A stretch of 64,000 nt of DNA from an uncultured Dysosmobacter sp. (GTDB lineage Bacteria > Bacillota > Clostridia > Oscillospirales > Oscillospiraceae), in contig CAKTIO010000002.1 of the NCBI GenBank assembly GCA_934565855.1, positions 124,001 to 188,000 of the forward strand, written 5' to 3'. This document shows, in pieces, positions 1 to 9,027 of this stretch (the stretch's first letter is position 1; every line of letters starts with the position of its first letter). Both the position numbers and the translations under genes were made by a program. Under the pieces are notes generated by a model. That model was given only the letters and a program-made list of their open reading frames with translations. It did no database searches and had not been told where the DNA came from.

Positions 1-1322
1 AGACCCGGGGAGCTTCAGACAGCGCGGGCATTCGCATTATGAGCATCCATAAATCCAAGGGATTGGAATTTCCCATCGTGATTCTGACAGATTTGGACCA
101 TGCCTTTTCCCGGCAGGACTTCACGTCGCCGGTTTTGGTACATCCGGAACTGGGACTGGGACCGGTCCGGATTGATCTGCAACGTAAGATCAAATATCCG
201 ACTCTGGCAAGGAGAGCAGTGGAGGAAACGCTGCTGCGGGAAAACAAGGCGGAGGAGCAGCGGATTTTGTACGTTGCCATGACCCGCCCCAAGGAGAAAC
301 TGATTTTGGTAGACGCCATGTATCATGTGGAGACCCGTTTAAAGCGCTTGGTTCCGCTGGCATCCTGTCCGGTGCTGCCAGAAGCGGTGAGTGCGGGAAA
401 AAACTTCGCGGACTGGATTTTGCTTCCACTTCTATGCCGCCCGGAGGCGGCGCCGCTTCGTGCAATGGCGGAGATGGAGGCGGATGGTCTATACACAGGC
501 GCCACGGCGCCGTGGCAGGTGACGGTCCACGATGCGGAGGAATTCCGCGAGATCCCTCACCGGGAGCATTCCATGGAAAGGGAAACGGAGAGTCCGCAGG
601 AACAGTGGGACCTATCCCTGCTGGAATTTCAGTATCCTTATAGTCAGGAGACTATGCTGCCGGCGAAGGTGACCGCCACGCAGCTGAAGGGACGGGAGAT
701 CGACGCGGAGATCTCGGAGCAGGCGAGTCATCCTCCAGTGTCCCGGACACTGTCACAGCCGCGTTTCCGACAGGAGCGTGCAGGACTGACATCTGCAGAG
801 ACAGGAACCGCCATTCATTTGGCGTTGCAATATCTGAATTTTTCTGACTTGGATGTTGCCGCACAGGTGGAGTCACTATGTCAGCGTCGGCTTTTAACGA
901 AGGAACAGGCACAGGTAGTTCCTGCTGCCCTGCTGGAGCGTTTTTTGCATACAGAGCTGGCGGAGGAAATCCGCCGTTCCGCAATGGTGCTGCGGGAATA
1001 TCCGTTTACGGTGCTGATTTCGGCGAGGGAGTTGGACGGAACGGCAGCCTCCGGCGATGAGGTTTTAATGCAGGGAATCGTGGACTGCTGCTTTACAGAT
1101 GCGGACGGAGCATTGACCATTGTGGACTTCAAAACGGACCATGTGTTTGGCGCGGCGGTGCAGGAGCGGGCAAAGCAGTATCAGGCACAGATGACCGCCT
1201 ATTCCCGGGCATTGCAGCGGGTGCTGGAGCGTCCGGTCCGGCGGCGTGTTCTTTACTTTTTACAGCCGGGTGTTTCTGTAGAGGTGCCGGATGCTTCAGA
1301 GAAGGAGGAGCTTGGAAAATAA
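1..1322 (+). CDS. addA: AddA helicase-nuclease, C-terminal part (5' truncated by window)
   Basis: The reading frame is open from the first bases and enters the UvrD-family motif around SIHKSKGLEFP, so the gene starts outside the window. AddA is the ATP-dependent helicase and nuclease subunit of the AddAB complex, which resects double-strand breaks for recombination. The visible part carries the late SF1 helicase motif VAMTRPKEKL. Near the end is a PD-(D/E)XK nuclease signature (GIVD, then IVDFKTDHV), as expected for the AddA C-terminal nuclease. The last ~440 residues are present and look intact. addB would be expected just upstream. The ATG at 39 is internal to the protein. Confidence 0.9.
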   Translation, partial: TRGASDSAGIRIMSIHKSKGLEFPIVILTDLDHAFSRQDFTSPVLVHPELGLGPVRIDLQRKIKYPTLARRAVEETLLRENKAEEQRILYVAMTRPKEKLILVDAMYHVETRLKRLVPLASCPVLPEAVSAGKNFADWILLPLLCRPEAAPLRAMAEMEADGLYTGATAPWQVTVHDAEEFREIPHREHSMERETESPQEQWDLSLLEFQYPYSQETMLPAKVTATQLKGREIDAEISEQASHPPVSRTLSQPRFRQERAGLTSAETGTAIHLALQYLNFSDLDVAAQVESLCQRRLLTKEQAQVVPAALLERFLHTELAEEIRRSAMVLREYPFTVLISARELDGTAASGDEVLMQGIVDCCFTDADGALTIVDFKTDHVFGAAVQERAKQYQAQMTAYSRALQRVLERPVRRRVLYFLQPGVSVEVPDASEKEELGK

Positions 1323-1346
1323 TCTGATTTGCTTTTGAAAAAGGAC

Positions 1347-1375
1347 TTGCATTTTGAATTTGGATATGTTATATT
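1347..1375 (+). promoter_or_regulatory. Promoter for rpmE
   Basis: TTGCAT at 1347-1352, a 17-bp spacer and TATATT at 1370-1375 make a good vegetative promoter. It lies about 55 bp before the rpmE start, in an AT-rich gap. Confidence 0.7.
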
Positions 1376-1431
1376 AAATAGGCTTTGTAAAAGGTACTTG
1401 AAATTATAGTTGAAAGAGGTGAACGAGAGCA

Positions 1432-1635
1432 ATGAAGGAAGGAATCCATCCCGATTATCAGCAGACTACTATTACTTGCGCCTGCGGTAATGTGATTGAG
1501 ACAGGTTCTACCAAGAAGGATATCAAGGTGGAAGTCTGCTCTAAGTGTCACCCCTTCTTTACTGGTAAGCAGAAGCTGGTCGATACCGGCGGACGTGTTG
1601 CCAAGTTCAACAAGAAGTTCGGTCTGGACAAGTAA
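1432..1635 (+). CDS. rpmE: 50S ribosomal protein L31 (zinc-binding type)
   Basis: A 67-residue protein of normal L31 length, beginning [10 protein letters not shown], the typical L31 N-terminus. Cys16, Cys18, Cys36 and Cys39 (CAC and CSKC) are the zinc ligands of the zinc-containing (C+) form, as opposed to the zinc-independent paralogue made under zinc starvation. L31 bridges the large and small ribosomal subunits. A strong GAAAGAGGTGA-type ribosome site precedes the ATG. The gene has its own promoter and terminator, so it is probably monocistronic. Confidence 0.97.
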   Translation: MKEGIHPDYQQTTITCACGNVIETGSTKKDIKVEVCSKCHPFFTGKQKLVDTGGRVAKFNKKFGLDK

Positions 1636-1646
1636 GACACATTACG

Positions 1647-1679
1647 AAAGGTCTGCTGCATACTGCGGCAGACCTTTTT
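1647..1679 (+). terminator. Rho-independent terminator after rpmE
   Basis: AAAGGTCTGC at 1647 pairs with GCAGACCTTT ending at 1677, and the hairpin runs into a T tract. Confidence 0.85.
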
Positions 1680-1738
1680 CTTTACTTTTTTTACTCAAAC
1701 GCCTATACTAAGGCTATTCCAAACAGGAGGAACAGAGC

Positions 1739-2248
1739 ATGGAACTGCATCTTGTCGATTGTAAAAAGCTGAAACCGGAGGTGTTTCAGGTTTTTGGAGA
1801 ACGAAACGCCTTGCTGACAGCGGGAGACCGGAACCACTGTAATACCATGACCATCGGCTGGTGCCAGCTGGGGCGGCTGTGGAATCTTCCGGTTTGTACG
1901 GTTTATGTGCGTCCGGAACGGTATACATTTTCCTTTATGGAAGAGCAGGATACCTCCAGTGTTTCCATTCTGCCAGCCGGACAGCAGCGGGTGATGGCGT
2001 ACTGTGGTTCAAAGAGCGGTCAGGATGTGGATAAATTCAAGGAATGCAGCTTGAGTGTCCGCTACGGTGCCGGAGAGACGCCGGTCATTGAACAGGCGGA
2101 GCTGGTACTGGTGTGCAAGAAGCTGTTTGTTCAGGATATGAATCCCTCCTGTGTGAAGGATGAGCGCGTGAACCGCTGCTATACGCCCGAGCAGGGCGGC
2201 TGGCACCGGGCGTATGTTGGTGAGGTGCTGGAGGCATATACCAGATAA
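1739..2248 (+). CDS. Flavin reductase family protein (FMN-binding)
   Basis: A 169-residue protein of the flavin reductase-like, FMN-binding split-barrel family. The family hallmarks are visible: NTMTIGWCQLG near residue 40, followed by WNLPVCTVYVRPERYT, and a later LVCKKLF segment. Members bind FMN and either reduce free flavin with NAD(P)H or act as small flavoproteins; the substrate here cannot be told. AACAGGAGGAACAGAGC supplies the ribosome site. It is followed after 18 bp by hflX, probably in the same transcript. Confidence 0.85.
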   Translation: MELHLVDCKKLKPEVFQVFGERNALLTAGDRNHCNTMTIGWCQLGRLWNLPVCTVYVRPERYTFSFMEEQDTSSVSILPAGQQRVMAYCGSKSGQDVDKFKECSLSVRYGAGETPVIEQAELVLVCKKLFVQDMNPSCVKDERVNRCYTPEQGGWHRAYVGEVLEAYTR

Positions 2249-2266
2249 GGAGCATATAGACGAAGC

Positions 2267-3565
2267 ATGCAGCAAACAGAAGAAATCAGAGACCAGGTCG
2301 TACTGGTGGGGCTGAGCTCTCCGGTATTGAAACGAGAGGAAAACGCCGATGAGGCAACAATGGAAGAGCTGGCAGCGTTGGTGGAGACCGCCGGAGGCGA
2401 AACAGTAGGCATCGTGCTGCAAAACCGGGAAAAGCCGGATCCCAGAACGTTTATCGGAGAGGGAAAAGTGGCGGAGGTCCAGCTGTACTGTGAAAATGTG
2501 CAGGCAACAATGGTGATTTTCGATAACGATCTGTCGCCCTCCCAGCAGAGAGTGTTGACAGAGCTGTTGGGCGTACAGGTGTTGGACCGCTGTGGTTTGA
2601 TTTTGGACATTTTTGCCCAGAGGGCAAAAACCAGAGAGGGACGCCTGCAGGTGGAATTGGCAGAATACCAGTATTTGCTGCCGCGCTTGACGGGAATGTG
2701 GACGCATCTGGAACGGCAGGGAGGTACCAGCGGAAAGGGTGCCATCGGTTCCAAGGGACCTGGCGAAACACAGCTGGAAACAGACCGCCGCTTGATCCAC
2801 AAGAAGATCGATAAGCTGCGTGCGGATCTGAATGAGGTGCGCCGGGTGCGGGGAACGCAGAGAGACCGCCGCCAGAAAAATGAGATTCCGGTGGTTGCCA
2901 TTGTTGGATATACCAATGCGGGAAAATCCACGCTGCTGAACCATTTGACAGGGGCGGATATTCCGGCAAATAACCGCCTGTTTGACACGTTGGATACCAC
3001 CAGCCGCCTGCTGACGGTCAGTGACACGCTGGACGTGGTGATCTCCGACACGGTGGGCTTTATCCGGAAGCTGCCTCATCAGCTGGTGGAGGCGTTTAAG
3101 GCAACGCTGGAGGAGCTGGAATATGCAGACCTCCTGCTTCATGTGATCGACGTATCCAATCCGGATTGGCAGCAGCAGGCACAGGTGGTGGAAAACCTGA
3201 TCGTGGAGCTGGGTGCATCGGAGCTTCCGAGGATCAATGTGTTTAATAAGTGTGATCTGAATCCCGGAGAGATTATGCCGCATGGAGAGGATATCGTCTG
3301 TGTATCCGCAAAAACCGGAGAGGGTGTTCCGCAGCTGCTGGAAAAAATTGACCGGCGGTTGGATAAGGGAAGACGCCAGGTCATCCTGCATTTACCCTAC
3401 GAAAAGGGCGGACTGTTGGATATGCTGTACCGGGAGGCAAAGGTGGAATCCGTGGAATATACGGAGACGATTGATGTGACTGCCCTGTGTACGCCTAAAA
3501 TTCTGGGACAGGTTGCCCAATATGCAGAAAATTACCAGCCTCCGAAGGAGGACTGGGAGGATTGA
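2267..3565 (+). CDS. hflX: GTPase HflX
   Basis: A 432-residue HflX GTPase that binds the 50S ribosomal subunit and rescues or splits stalled and hibernating ribosomes under stress. The N-terminal HflX domain (to about residue 200) ends in the family signature GPGETQLETDRR. The G domain follows, with the P-loop GYTNAGKST near residue 214, DTVGF (G3) near 261 and NKCD (G4) near 325. Length and motif order are normal. It is followed by yigZ after 27 bp, so co-transcription is likely. Confidence 0.96.
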   Translation: MQQTEEIRDQVVLVGLSSPVLKREENADEATMEELAALVETAGGETVGIVLQNREKPDPRTFIGEGKVAEVQLYCENVQATMVIFDNDLSPSQQRVLTELLGVQVLDRCGLILDIFAQRAKTREGRLQVELAEYQYLLPRLTGMWTHLERQGGTSGKGAIGSKGPGETQLETDRRLIHKKIDKLRADLNEVRRVRGTQRDRRQKNEIPVVAIVGYTNAGKSTLLNHLTGADIPANNRLFDTLDTTSRLLTVSDTLDVVISDTVGFIRKLPHQLVEAFKATLEELEYADLLLHVIDVSNPDWQQQAQVVENLIVELGASELPRINVFNKCDLNPGEIMPHGEDIVCVSAKTGEGVPQLLEKIDRRLDKGRRQVILHLPYEKGGLLDMLYREAKVESVEYTETIDVTALCTPKILGQVAQYAENYQPPKEDWED

Positions 3566-3592
3566 AACATTCCATAAAAGGGGAGGGGCAGC

Positions 3593-4231
3593 GTGGACGA
3601 GTATCTGGTGCCATTTGAAACGGCAGAAAGCGAATTTATCGAAAAGCGTTCCCGCTTTATCAGCTCGATTTGGCGTGTGGAGAGTGAGGAGGCAGCACGG
3701 GAGCATATGGAAGCTGTTCGGAAAAAGTACCATGATGCCCGGCATCATTGCTGGTGCTATATCCTGCACCAGGGAATCGTGCGGTATTCGGATGACGGAG
3801 AGCCGCAGGGGACTGCGGGACAGCCGATACTGAACGTATTTCAAAGAGCGGGTGTGGAAAATGTCTGCTGTGTGGTCACACGGTATTTTGGCGGGATCCT
3901 GCTGGGTGCTGGAGGCTTGACCCGTGCATATTCCCGGGGAGCAAGGGATGCACTGGATGCAGCTGGAATCTGCCGGATGTCGCTTTGGACAATGTGGCAG
4001 ATACCCTGTACCTATCCGTTATTTGAACGGGTAAAGCTGGAAATCGAGTCCTGTGGCGGAATGGTCAGGGAAGTGGAGTACGGTGCGGAGCTGCTGCTGC
4101 ACACCGCGTTTCCGGGGACAGGAGCAGAGCAGTTTTCCGCTCGTCTGACAGAATTGTCTGCCGGAAAGCTGGAGCTGCTTCCGGAAGGAGAGGAATTCCT
4201 GCCCGGAAAGAGAGAAGAAGCACGCGCATAG
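3593..4231 (+). CDS. YigZ/IMPACT family protein
   Basis: A 212-residue IMPACT-family protein (UPF0029, then a DUF1949-type C-terminal domain). The family core SDDGEPQGTAGQPIL and VVTRYFGGILLGAGGL is clear near residues 60-115. Bacterial members are conserved, and related proteins are linked to translational control, but the exact role is uncertain. The start is GTG at 3593 behind GGGGAGGGG. It closes the flavin reductase-hflX-yigZ run before a bidirectional terminator. Confidence 0.9.
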   Translation: MDEYLVPFETAESEFIEKRSRFISSIWRVESEEAAREHMEAVRKKYHDARHHCWCYILHQGIVRYSDDGEPQGTAGQPILNVFQRAGVENVCCVVTRYFGGILLGAGGLTRAYSRGARDALDAAGICRMSLWTMWQIPCTYPLFERVKLEIESCGGMVREVEYGAELLLHTAFPGTGAEQFSARLTELSAGKLELLPEGEEFLPGKREEARA

Positions 4232-4239
4232 CTACAGAA

Positions 4240-4270
4240 AAACAGCGGATGGATGTTCCATCCGCTGTTT
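4240..4270. terminator. Bidirectional terminator between convergent genes
   Basis: A perfect 14-bp stem (AAACAGCGGATGGA with its complement, loop TGT) with A and T runs on both sides. It lies between yigZ on the plus strand and the DivIVA-like gene on the minus strand. Confidence 0.85.
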
Positions 4271-4274
4271 CCAT

Positions 4275-4898
4275 TTATGCCTGAGAAGATTTTGTCTGTT
4301 GGTCCTGCTTTAATGCAGCGTTCAGTTTGTTCAAATCAGTACCGATTTGGTCCAGTGCCCGGGGAAGCTGTGAAAGATTGACCTCGACCTTTCGCAGCTC
4401 ACTGGTCACATAAGTGGAGGTGGTGCCAAAGGTCGTGACCAGGGACTGATATTGCTCTTGAAAATCAGTGACCCACTTTTGAAGCTTTTGCGTGGTTTCC
4501 GCTTCCAGATCTGCGGCGCGTTTTCTTGCCTGACATTCAATGTCTCCAAGATTGGTGCGGAATTGCCGGTAAGCCTCCGCATCCGGACGAAGTGTTTCCA
4601 ATTCGGCAGACAGAACGTCTGTCTCTGAGCATTGCTTTGTCAGCGTATCGACCTTGGTGCGAAGCGCTGCCGCCTCTGCCCGGAGCTGTTCCAGTTCGGA
4701 GGTCTGACTTTCGCATTGCTTTTGCAGCTCATCCACCTGTTGGGAAAGAGCGCTATTCTGTTCCCGCAGAGTCTGGCTCTCGTTTTCAGCAGCCTGCAAA
4801 GCCGTTTCATGAGCCTTAGCTGTTTCCTCAATATAGTGAATCACATCCTGCTTATCAAAACCGCCGAATGTGACGCTTTTAAATGCTGCGTTTTCCAT
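4275..4898 (-). CDS. DivIVA-like coiled-coil protein
   Basis: A 207-residue soluble protein. The N-terminus contains FGGFDKQDVIHYIEE, resembling the short N-terminal motif of DivIVA/GpsB-like proteins. Residues ~30-110 are a long heptad-rich coiled coil, and a second helical stretch follows at ~125-195. DivIVA-type proteins scaffold at curved membranes near septa and poles in Gram-positive bacteria. The family is assigned from the N-terminal motif and coiled-coil architecture only. The gene has its own promoter (4933-4961) and is convergent with yigZ. Confidence 0.65.
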   Translation of the reverse strand: MENAAFKSVTFGGFDKQDVIHYIEETAKAHETALQAAENESQTLREQNSALSQQVDELQKQCESQTSELEQLRAEAAALRTKVDTLTKQCSETDVLSAELETLRPDAEAYRQFRTNLGDIECQARKRAADLEAETTQKLQKWVTDFQEQYQSLVTTFGTTSTYVTSELRKVEVNLSQLPRALDQIGTDLNKLNAALKQDQQTKSSQA

Positions 4899-4932
4899 AC
4901 CTGAATCACCGCTTTCTCAAACTATCACATTT

Positions 4933-4961
4933 ACTTTATCATGAGTTGGTACTATTGACAA
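4933..4961 (-). promoter_or_regulatory. Promoter for the DivIVA-like gene
   Basis: Read on the minus strand: TTGTCA (4961-4956), 17-bp spacer, TAAAGT (4938-4933), about 35 bp before the ATG. Confidence 0.55.
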
Positions 4962-4999
4962 GACTTAGAAAAAACTTCGGTGAAATATGAAAAATATAG

Positions 5000-5028
5000 T
5001 TGCATTTTGAAAAGTGGTGTGCTAATAT
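5000..5028 (+). promoter_or_regulatory. Promoter for tRNA-Arg
   Basis: TTGCAT at 5000-5005, 17-bp spacer and TAATAT at 5023-5028, about 28 bp upstream of the mature tRNA 5' end. Confidence 0.7.
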
Positions 5029-5056
5029 ATAAAAGCTGTCACTGAGACAGTGAAAT

Positions 5057-5133
5057 GCGCCGTTAGCTCAGCTGGATAGAGCGTCTGGCTACGGACCAGA
5101 AGGCCGGGGGTTCGAATCCCTCACGGCGTACCA
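5057..5133 (+). tRNA. tRNA-Arg (anticodon ACG)
   Basis: A full cloverleaf. The acceptor stem GCGCCGT pairs with ACGGCGT (G-U at the first pair). The anticodon stem TCTGG/CCAGA carries the loop CTACGGA, hence anticodon ACG. The T arm contains GTTCGAATC and CCA is encoded. This is the only intact copy. Its 3' half, from 5089, is the attachment site of the element array that follows and is repeated at 9161, 14002 and 23568. Confidence 0.97.
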
Positions 5134-5141
5134 AAACTCCT
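5089..5141 (+). repeat. Attachment site copy 1 (in the intact tRNA gene)
   Basis: A 53-bp segment from the anticodon loop through the CCA and into the terminator. It is repeated exactly at 9161-9213 and 14002-14054, and with one difference at 23568-23620. The sequences 5' of it differ (GG here, ACAAC in the other copies), which fixes the left edge. It is the typical att core of a tyrosine recombinase that targets a tRNA 3' end. Confidence 0.93.
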
Positions 5142-5172
5142 TGAAATCGTATGATTTCGAGGAGTTTTGTTT
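5133..5172. terminator. Terminator after tRNA-Arg, part of the repeated att region
   Basis: A 16-bp stem from AAAACTCC to GGAGTTTT with loop GTAT, followed by TGTTTTT. The same hairpin follows each att copy. In the copy at 23612-23647 both arms changed together (CTCC to GTCC and GGAG to GGAC), so pairing is preserved. Confidence 0.85.
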
Positions 5173-5250
5173 TTCATAAGTTATCATTTTGCGGTTGTGC
5201 TTTTTTCTGACCCAAACGCTGACCCCAACGGGAGCGGATAGCGGAAAGGA

Positions 5251-6402
5251 CTATATCGCACGGGACAGGATATTACCCATCGTTTGGGCTGCCTTGAACT
5301 GCGCATCGGTAGTGACATGGGCGTAGGTGTCCAGTGTGAAGCCCGCGGAATAGTGGCCAAGCATGGAGGACACCGTCTTTATGTCCACGCCGTTTTGGAG
5401 GGCCATCGTTGCGAAGGTATGGCGCAGGTCATGGAAGCGTATCTTTGGTAGCCCTGCTCTCTTTAGGACTCTTTGGAGCATGTGCAGGACGCTGTCCGGG
5501 GACATGGAGCCCCCGCTTGGCGATGGGAATACCCATTCGCTGCTGTTCACCTTGCACTTTTGCATTTTCAGAACGCTTATCGCGTCTGCCGACAGGGGCA
5601 GCGTGCGGTAGGCGTTTTTCGTTTTCAACGGTGCTTCGACCACCTTGCCGTTTTGCCGTGAGATTGCCCTTTGGATTTTCAGTATGCTCCTTTGGAAGTC
5701 CACGTCTGTCCACTTCAGCCCAAGCAGTTCGCCTCGGCGCAATCCTGTTGCGAGGTCGAGGTAGTAGAGCTCGTACACGCCACTGTCCTTGGCTTCTTGG
5801 AAGAAAGCGCTGAGTTGGTCGGCAGTCAGCGTTTTCATCTCTTTGTGTTCGACTTTTGGTAGGGCACAGCCCTGTGTCGGGTTGCGGGTTACCAGTTTCT
5901 GCTCCATGGCGAGGTTATACGCCGAGCCGATCATCTGGTGGATGTTGCGTACCGTCTTGGGTGCCAGTCCTTTCGGCTTCTTTTTCGATTCGATGCGGTC
6001 TACTCTGCCTCCGTCCAACAGGTGTTTGTAGAACCTCTGTAAGTCCAGAGATGTGAGTTCTGCCAGCGGGATGCTGCCGATCTGCGGCTTGATGTGGTTT
6101 TTCAGAAAGCCTTGACTGGTTTTGAACGTGGACGGACGCAGTTTGATTTTCGCATAATTCTCCATCCAGACCTCCAGCCATGTTCCCACCGTATAGGTCT
6201 TGGCTCGCCCATAGTCGATGCCCACATTCTCCTCAATGGCCTTCTTCAGCTTCTCTTTTACTTCTGTCTGTGTCTTGCCGAGGACGTTCTTGATGATGGC
6301 TTTTCCGGTTTCGGGATCATGACCGACGGTGTATCGTCCCTCCCATCGGCCATCCTTTCGTTTTCTGATGTTGCCCTCGCCGTTTGCTCGTCGCTTTGGC
6401 AT
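5251..6402 (-). CDS. Tyrosine recombinase/integrase (element 1)
   Basis: A 383-residue phage-type site-specific integrase. The N-terminal arm-binding domain (MPKRRANGEGN, with GRWEGRYTVG) is followed by a SAM-like core-binding domain at ~60-165. The catalytic domain has Arg in TGLRRGE, His-x-x-Arg in HDLRH, His in LGHYS and the nucleophile Tyr in LDTYAHV. It presumably recombines the tRNA-Arg 3' end with the element's att. The ATG follows GGAGG with an 8-nt spacer. It is about 90% identical by eye to the integrases at 9323 and 14164. All three keep the full catalytic set, so none is obviously dead. Confidence 0.96.
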   Translation of the reverse strand: MPKRRANGEGNIRKRKDGRWEGRYTVGHDPETGKAIIKNVLGKTQTEVKEKLKKAIEENVGIDYGRAKTYTVGTWLEVWMENYAKIKLRPSTFKTSQGFLKNHIKPQIGSIPLAELTSLDLQRFYKHLLDGGRVDRIESKKKPKGLAPKTVRNIHQMIGSAYNLAMEQKLVTRNPTQGCALPKVEHKEMKTLTADQLSAFFQEAKDSGVYELYYLDLATGLRRGELLGLKWTDVDFQRSILKIQRAISRQNGKVVEAPLKTKNAYRTLPLSADAISVLKMQKCKVNSSEWVFPSPSGGSMSPDSVLHMLQRVLKRAGLPKIRFHDLRHTFATMALQNGVDIKTVSSMLGHYSAGFTLDTYAHVTTDAQFKAAQTMGNILSRAI

Positions 6403-7724
6403 GGTATCAGCCTCCTTTCGCCAACGAACAATACCGTAACCAAGAGAGAAAAGCTACCGGAAAACGGAACTGTTATCAAAAAGTTATCATTTGCGCTTGG
6501 AGACGCACCGCCTTATCTTTGTCTATTGCGGCGCAATTCTTGCTCTGCCAAAGGATTGTGCGATTTTGGAACGGTCGATAAGCCCTTTTATTGACTACAG
6601 CGGCGCAAAATATGCATCTCTTTTCGTTGTTGACAACGTGGAGCTTCAACCTTGCTTCTCTCTGGAAATACTCTCGCAAATGTCTGCAAGGCGCCATCAG
6701 AAATTGTTGGAACACCTGCATTCAAGGGAACTAAGACGTCATCTGTTCTAAAAGTCCGCCCAAAAGGCGCCACAGCCGACTGCCATGAAAATCCCCGTAA
6801 ACTGCCCGCACTGCGGGCAGAAGTGATTGGGCAAGGCGGCGGTTAAGACGCCAGCCCTTTATCCTGCTATAAATAAAATCCTCAAAAAAGCTCAAAAAGC
6901 ACCGAAAGTCTACCCCAAAACCTCCTACACGCTACGCTTCACCCTACCGTTATACACGCAAACATTCTTATCTTCACAGTTCCATTTCAATCCCACTTTG
7001 GACATCTTCCCACAAATGGCTCACGTTTGTTTTCACTCTCGAAATTGAGTACACACTCGTCTCTCTGAGAAAAATCGCACACAGTGGCTTACACGCCGAA
7101 ACACGGGGCTTCACTCTTATGCAGCCGTGCAGGGCATTTGACCGTCCCTCATCAGGTAAAAGAACAGCCGTAGGAAGCGGATGCACGCCTGTGGCGTGTG
7201 TCCGCTTCCTACGGCGCCGCAGCCCCGCTGGGCTGCGCTACCCTGCTTGAAATTTGGCAATGTTGTTATTTCTTCGTCCTGCGTTCAGGGCTTTCTGCGT
7301 GTGCGAGATGGGAGTAGTATCACTACCCTTGGCGCACTTCGCGTGTTGTCAGAACGCTCGGTGCTCGCTTGTCAAACGGCTTATTTGCCGTTTCCTGAGG
7401 TTAGGTGAGCATCGCTCCCTGCACGGTGTCTTTTTCCTGTTAATATGTAGACATTCCTGTCGGCAAATTCAGTTGCAAAGGCTTTCACATTGTGGTACGA
7501 TGAGTTTGGTCAATCGTAATTTGTAGGAAAGCCCCGTTACGATTAGAGGACTACAAAAGCAGATATAAATAAAGCTGCAAAATTTATGGTTGAATACGAA
7601 CATGGGAGCATATTATTTTATTTCTGCTCAATATTGAAAATATATTTTGAATGCGTGAAAAAACGACTATTGCAGGTAGCTATCTATATCTATGATAATA
7701 TATCAAAGATAAAGCAGGGAACAT
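6403..7724. other. Conserved non-coding module of element 1
   Basis: About 1.3 kb without a credible gene; open frames here are short and not conserved. Much of it is recognisable in elements 2 and 3 at the same place behind the integrase: a GTTATC-rich stretch near 6470, a GCAAAATATGC motif near 6605, a CTGCCCGC/GCGGGCAG hairpin at 6802-6820, and the twin hairpin at 7167-7237. A block at ~7288-7405 is shared with element 3 (~16181-16303). A weak promoter for the pilin (TTGCAG 7670, GATAAT 7694) lies at the right end. Confidence 0.7.
7167..7237 (+). repeat. Covarying twin hairpin, copy A
   Basis: A first stem of 15 perfect pairs (7167-7181 with 7201-7215) continues through two wobble pairs into six more pairs (CACGCC/GGCGTG) with a 3-nt loop. 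A second hairpin follows: CGCAGCCC at 7218 with GGGCTGCG ending 7237, loop CGCT. Related copies at 11203, 12021 and 16064 differ by paired changes that keep the stems. Confidence 0.85.
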
Positions 7725-8648
7725 ATGAAGCGAAACAGAAATGGATTTACATTGATGGAAATGTTGATCGTTATTGCGATTATTGCCGTATTGATTGCAA
7801 TTGCGATCCCGATATTTGCATCACAGCTTGAAAGAAGCAGAGAGGCAGCAGACCTTGCAAACGTACGTTCCGCTTACGCGCAGGTTTCTACGGAGGCACT
7901 ACTTGGGAATCCGGAGGCCACCGTGACTGTCGACCTGAAGCAGAGTCAGGCTGATTGGCAATCAATGGACCCCGTGAATATCGGCGGCATCGTTCATTAC
8001 AAAGATCAAGGAGATACAGATAATTGGAAAGGCGTTGCTGCGCCAAACGGAAGCTGTGTTGTGTCATATAGAGAGGACTATGGAGTCATTCTTAATTGGA
8101 GCGGAGAAGTTGACCCGTCCGTACCGAAATATCCGTTTAACACAAACGTAACGGATTTCTTTCCACTTCTATATGGCACGGACTTTTGGAACAATGGTAG
8201 TATGAAGAACAATTCAAACTTTGAGTTTGACTCCAGATGTCCGGATTCGAAATATGTCCCGGCCATTTCTGAAGCAATCAAAAAACTGGACAACAGCCTT
8301 TTACAGCAATCAGACTGTACTTGGGCTTATCTCGGCAGCGGAAAGGATGGGCAGCAGGCCAACCGATACCTTTTCTGGACATCTCTGAACACAGACAAAG
8401 TCGGAGCCGGAAAGAATATCCCTGTAATCATCCAAACCGGCGACGGAAAATACTATGTTTCCGAAACTACCACAGGAAAGCGAACGGGCAAAGACTACGT
8501 CACCGTTTCGGTACAGCTTGATCCAAAGAAGAATCAGTATCAGGAGATTCTGGATAAGGGAGAGAAATATAACTCCTTGGAAGCGGCCTATGACGCCTAC
8601 CTCAAAGCCTTGGGTGGTTCCAAGTACGATTCGGTTCGTAATTCTTGA
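7725..8648 (+). CDS. Type IV pilin-like prepilin, orphan cargo of element 1
   Basis: A 307-residue protein with a class III signal: MKRNRNG, then FTLMEMLIVIAIIAVLIAIA. This gives a prepilin peptidase site after Gly7, Phe at mature +1, Glu at +5 and a ~20-residue hydrophobic helix. The rest is a large, Tyr/Trp/Asp-rich soluble domain with no family I recognise. Pilins and pseudopilins assemble into type IV pili, competence or secretion filaments. No prepilin peptidase, ATPase or platform protein lies nearby, so it would need host machinery or act alone. The region is AT-richer than the flanking genes. The ribosome site (CAGGGAA) is weak. Confidence 0.85.
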   Translation: MKRNRNGFTLMEMLIVIAIIAVLIAIAIPIFASQLERSREAADLANVRSAYAQVSTEALLGNPEATVTVDLKQSQADWQSMDPVNIGGIVHYKDQGDTDNWKGVAAPNGSCVVSYREDYGVILNWSGEVDPSVPKYPFNTNVTDFFPLLYGTDFWNNGSMKNNSNFEFDSRCPDSKYVPAISEAIKKLDNSLLQQSDCTWAYLGSGKDGQQANRYLFWTSLNTDKVGAGKNIPVIIQTGDGKYYVSETTTGKRTGKDYVTVSVQLDPKKNQYQEILDKGEKYNSLEAAYDAYLKALGGSKYDSVRNS

Positions 8649-9027
8649 TGGCGTATTCATGTTGTGCGGCACGTCTCACTTTCATCCCCAATTTCCTCAG
8701 CTTTTAACTGTTTCACATAAAACGTACTTTTTTGACATGAAATGTCATGATCTGCCGCTCACTATCTATTAGGAAGCTCATACCCAATCTTTGCTATGTG
8801 AAGCAGCAGGCAGTGAGGTTCCCCTATAGAGGATGCTCTGTCTGCTCTTGGTCTGCCAAAATAGGCGCGATACTGGAATGTGGTGCCTTGAGTGCAAGTG
8901 CAGCCTCGTAATAGCGGACATACCATTGCTGCTCTCAGCAACCTATTCCACAACTTTAGTATAGGCACCAGCAAATATGGATAATTGGGGTATCAAAATT
9001 TCCGTCTATGTAATCACGAAACTACCT
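8649..9027. other. Non-coding right part of element 1
   Basis: No gene found. A 15-bp palindrome (TGACAT GAA ATGTCA) sits at 8733-8747. The rest holds nothing I recognise. Confidence 0.5.

Noticed and set aside
2009-3391. 460-codon minus-strand frame opposite hflX
   Set aside because: hflX carries all GTPase motifs; the antisense frame has none and no start signals.
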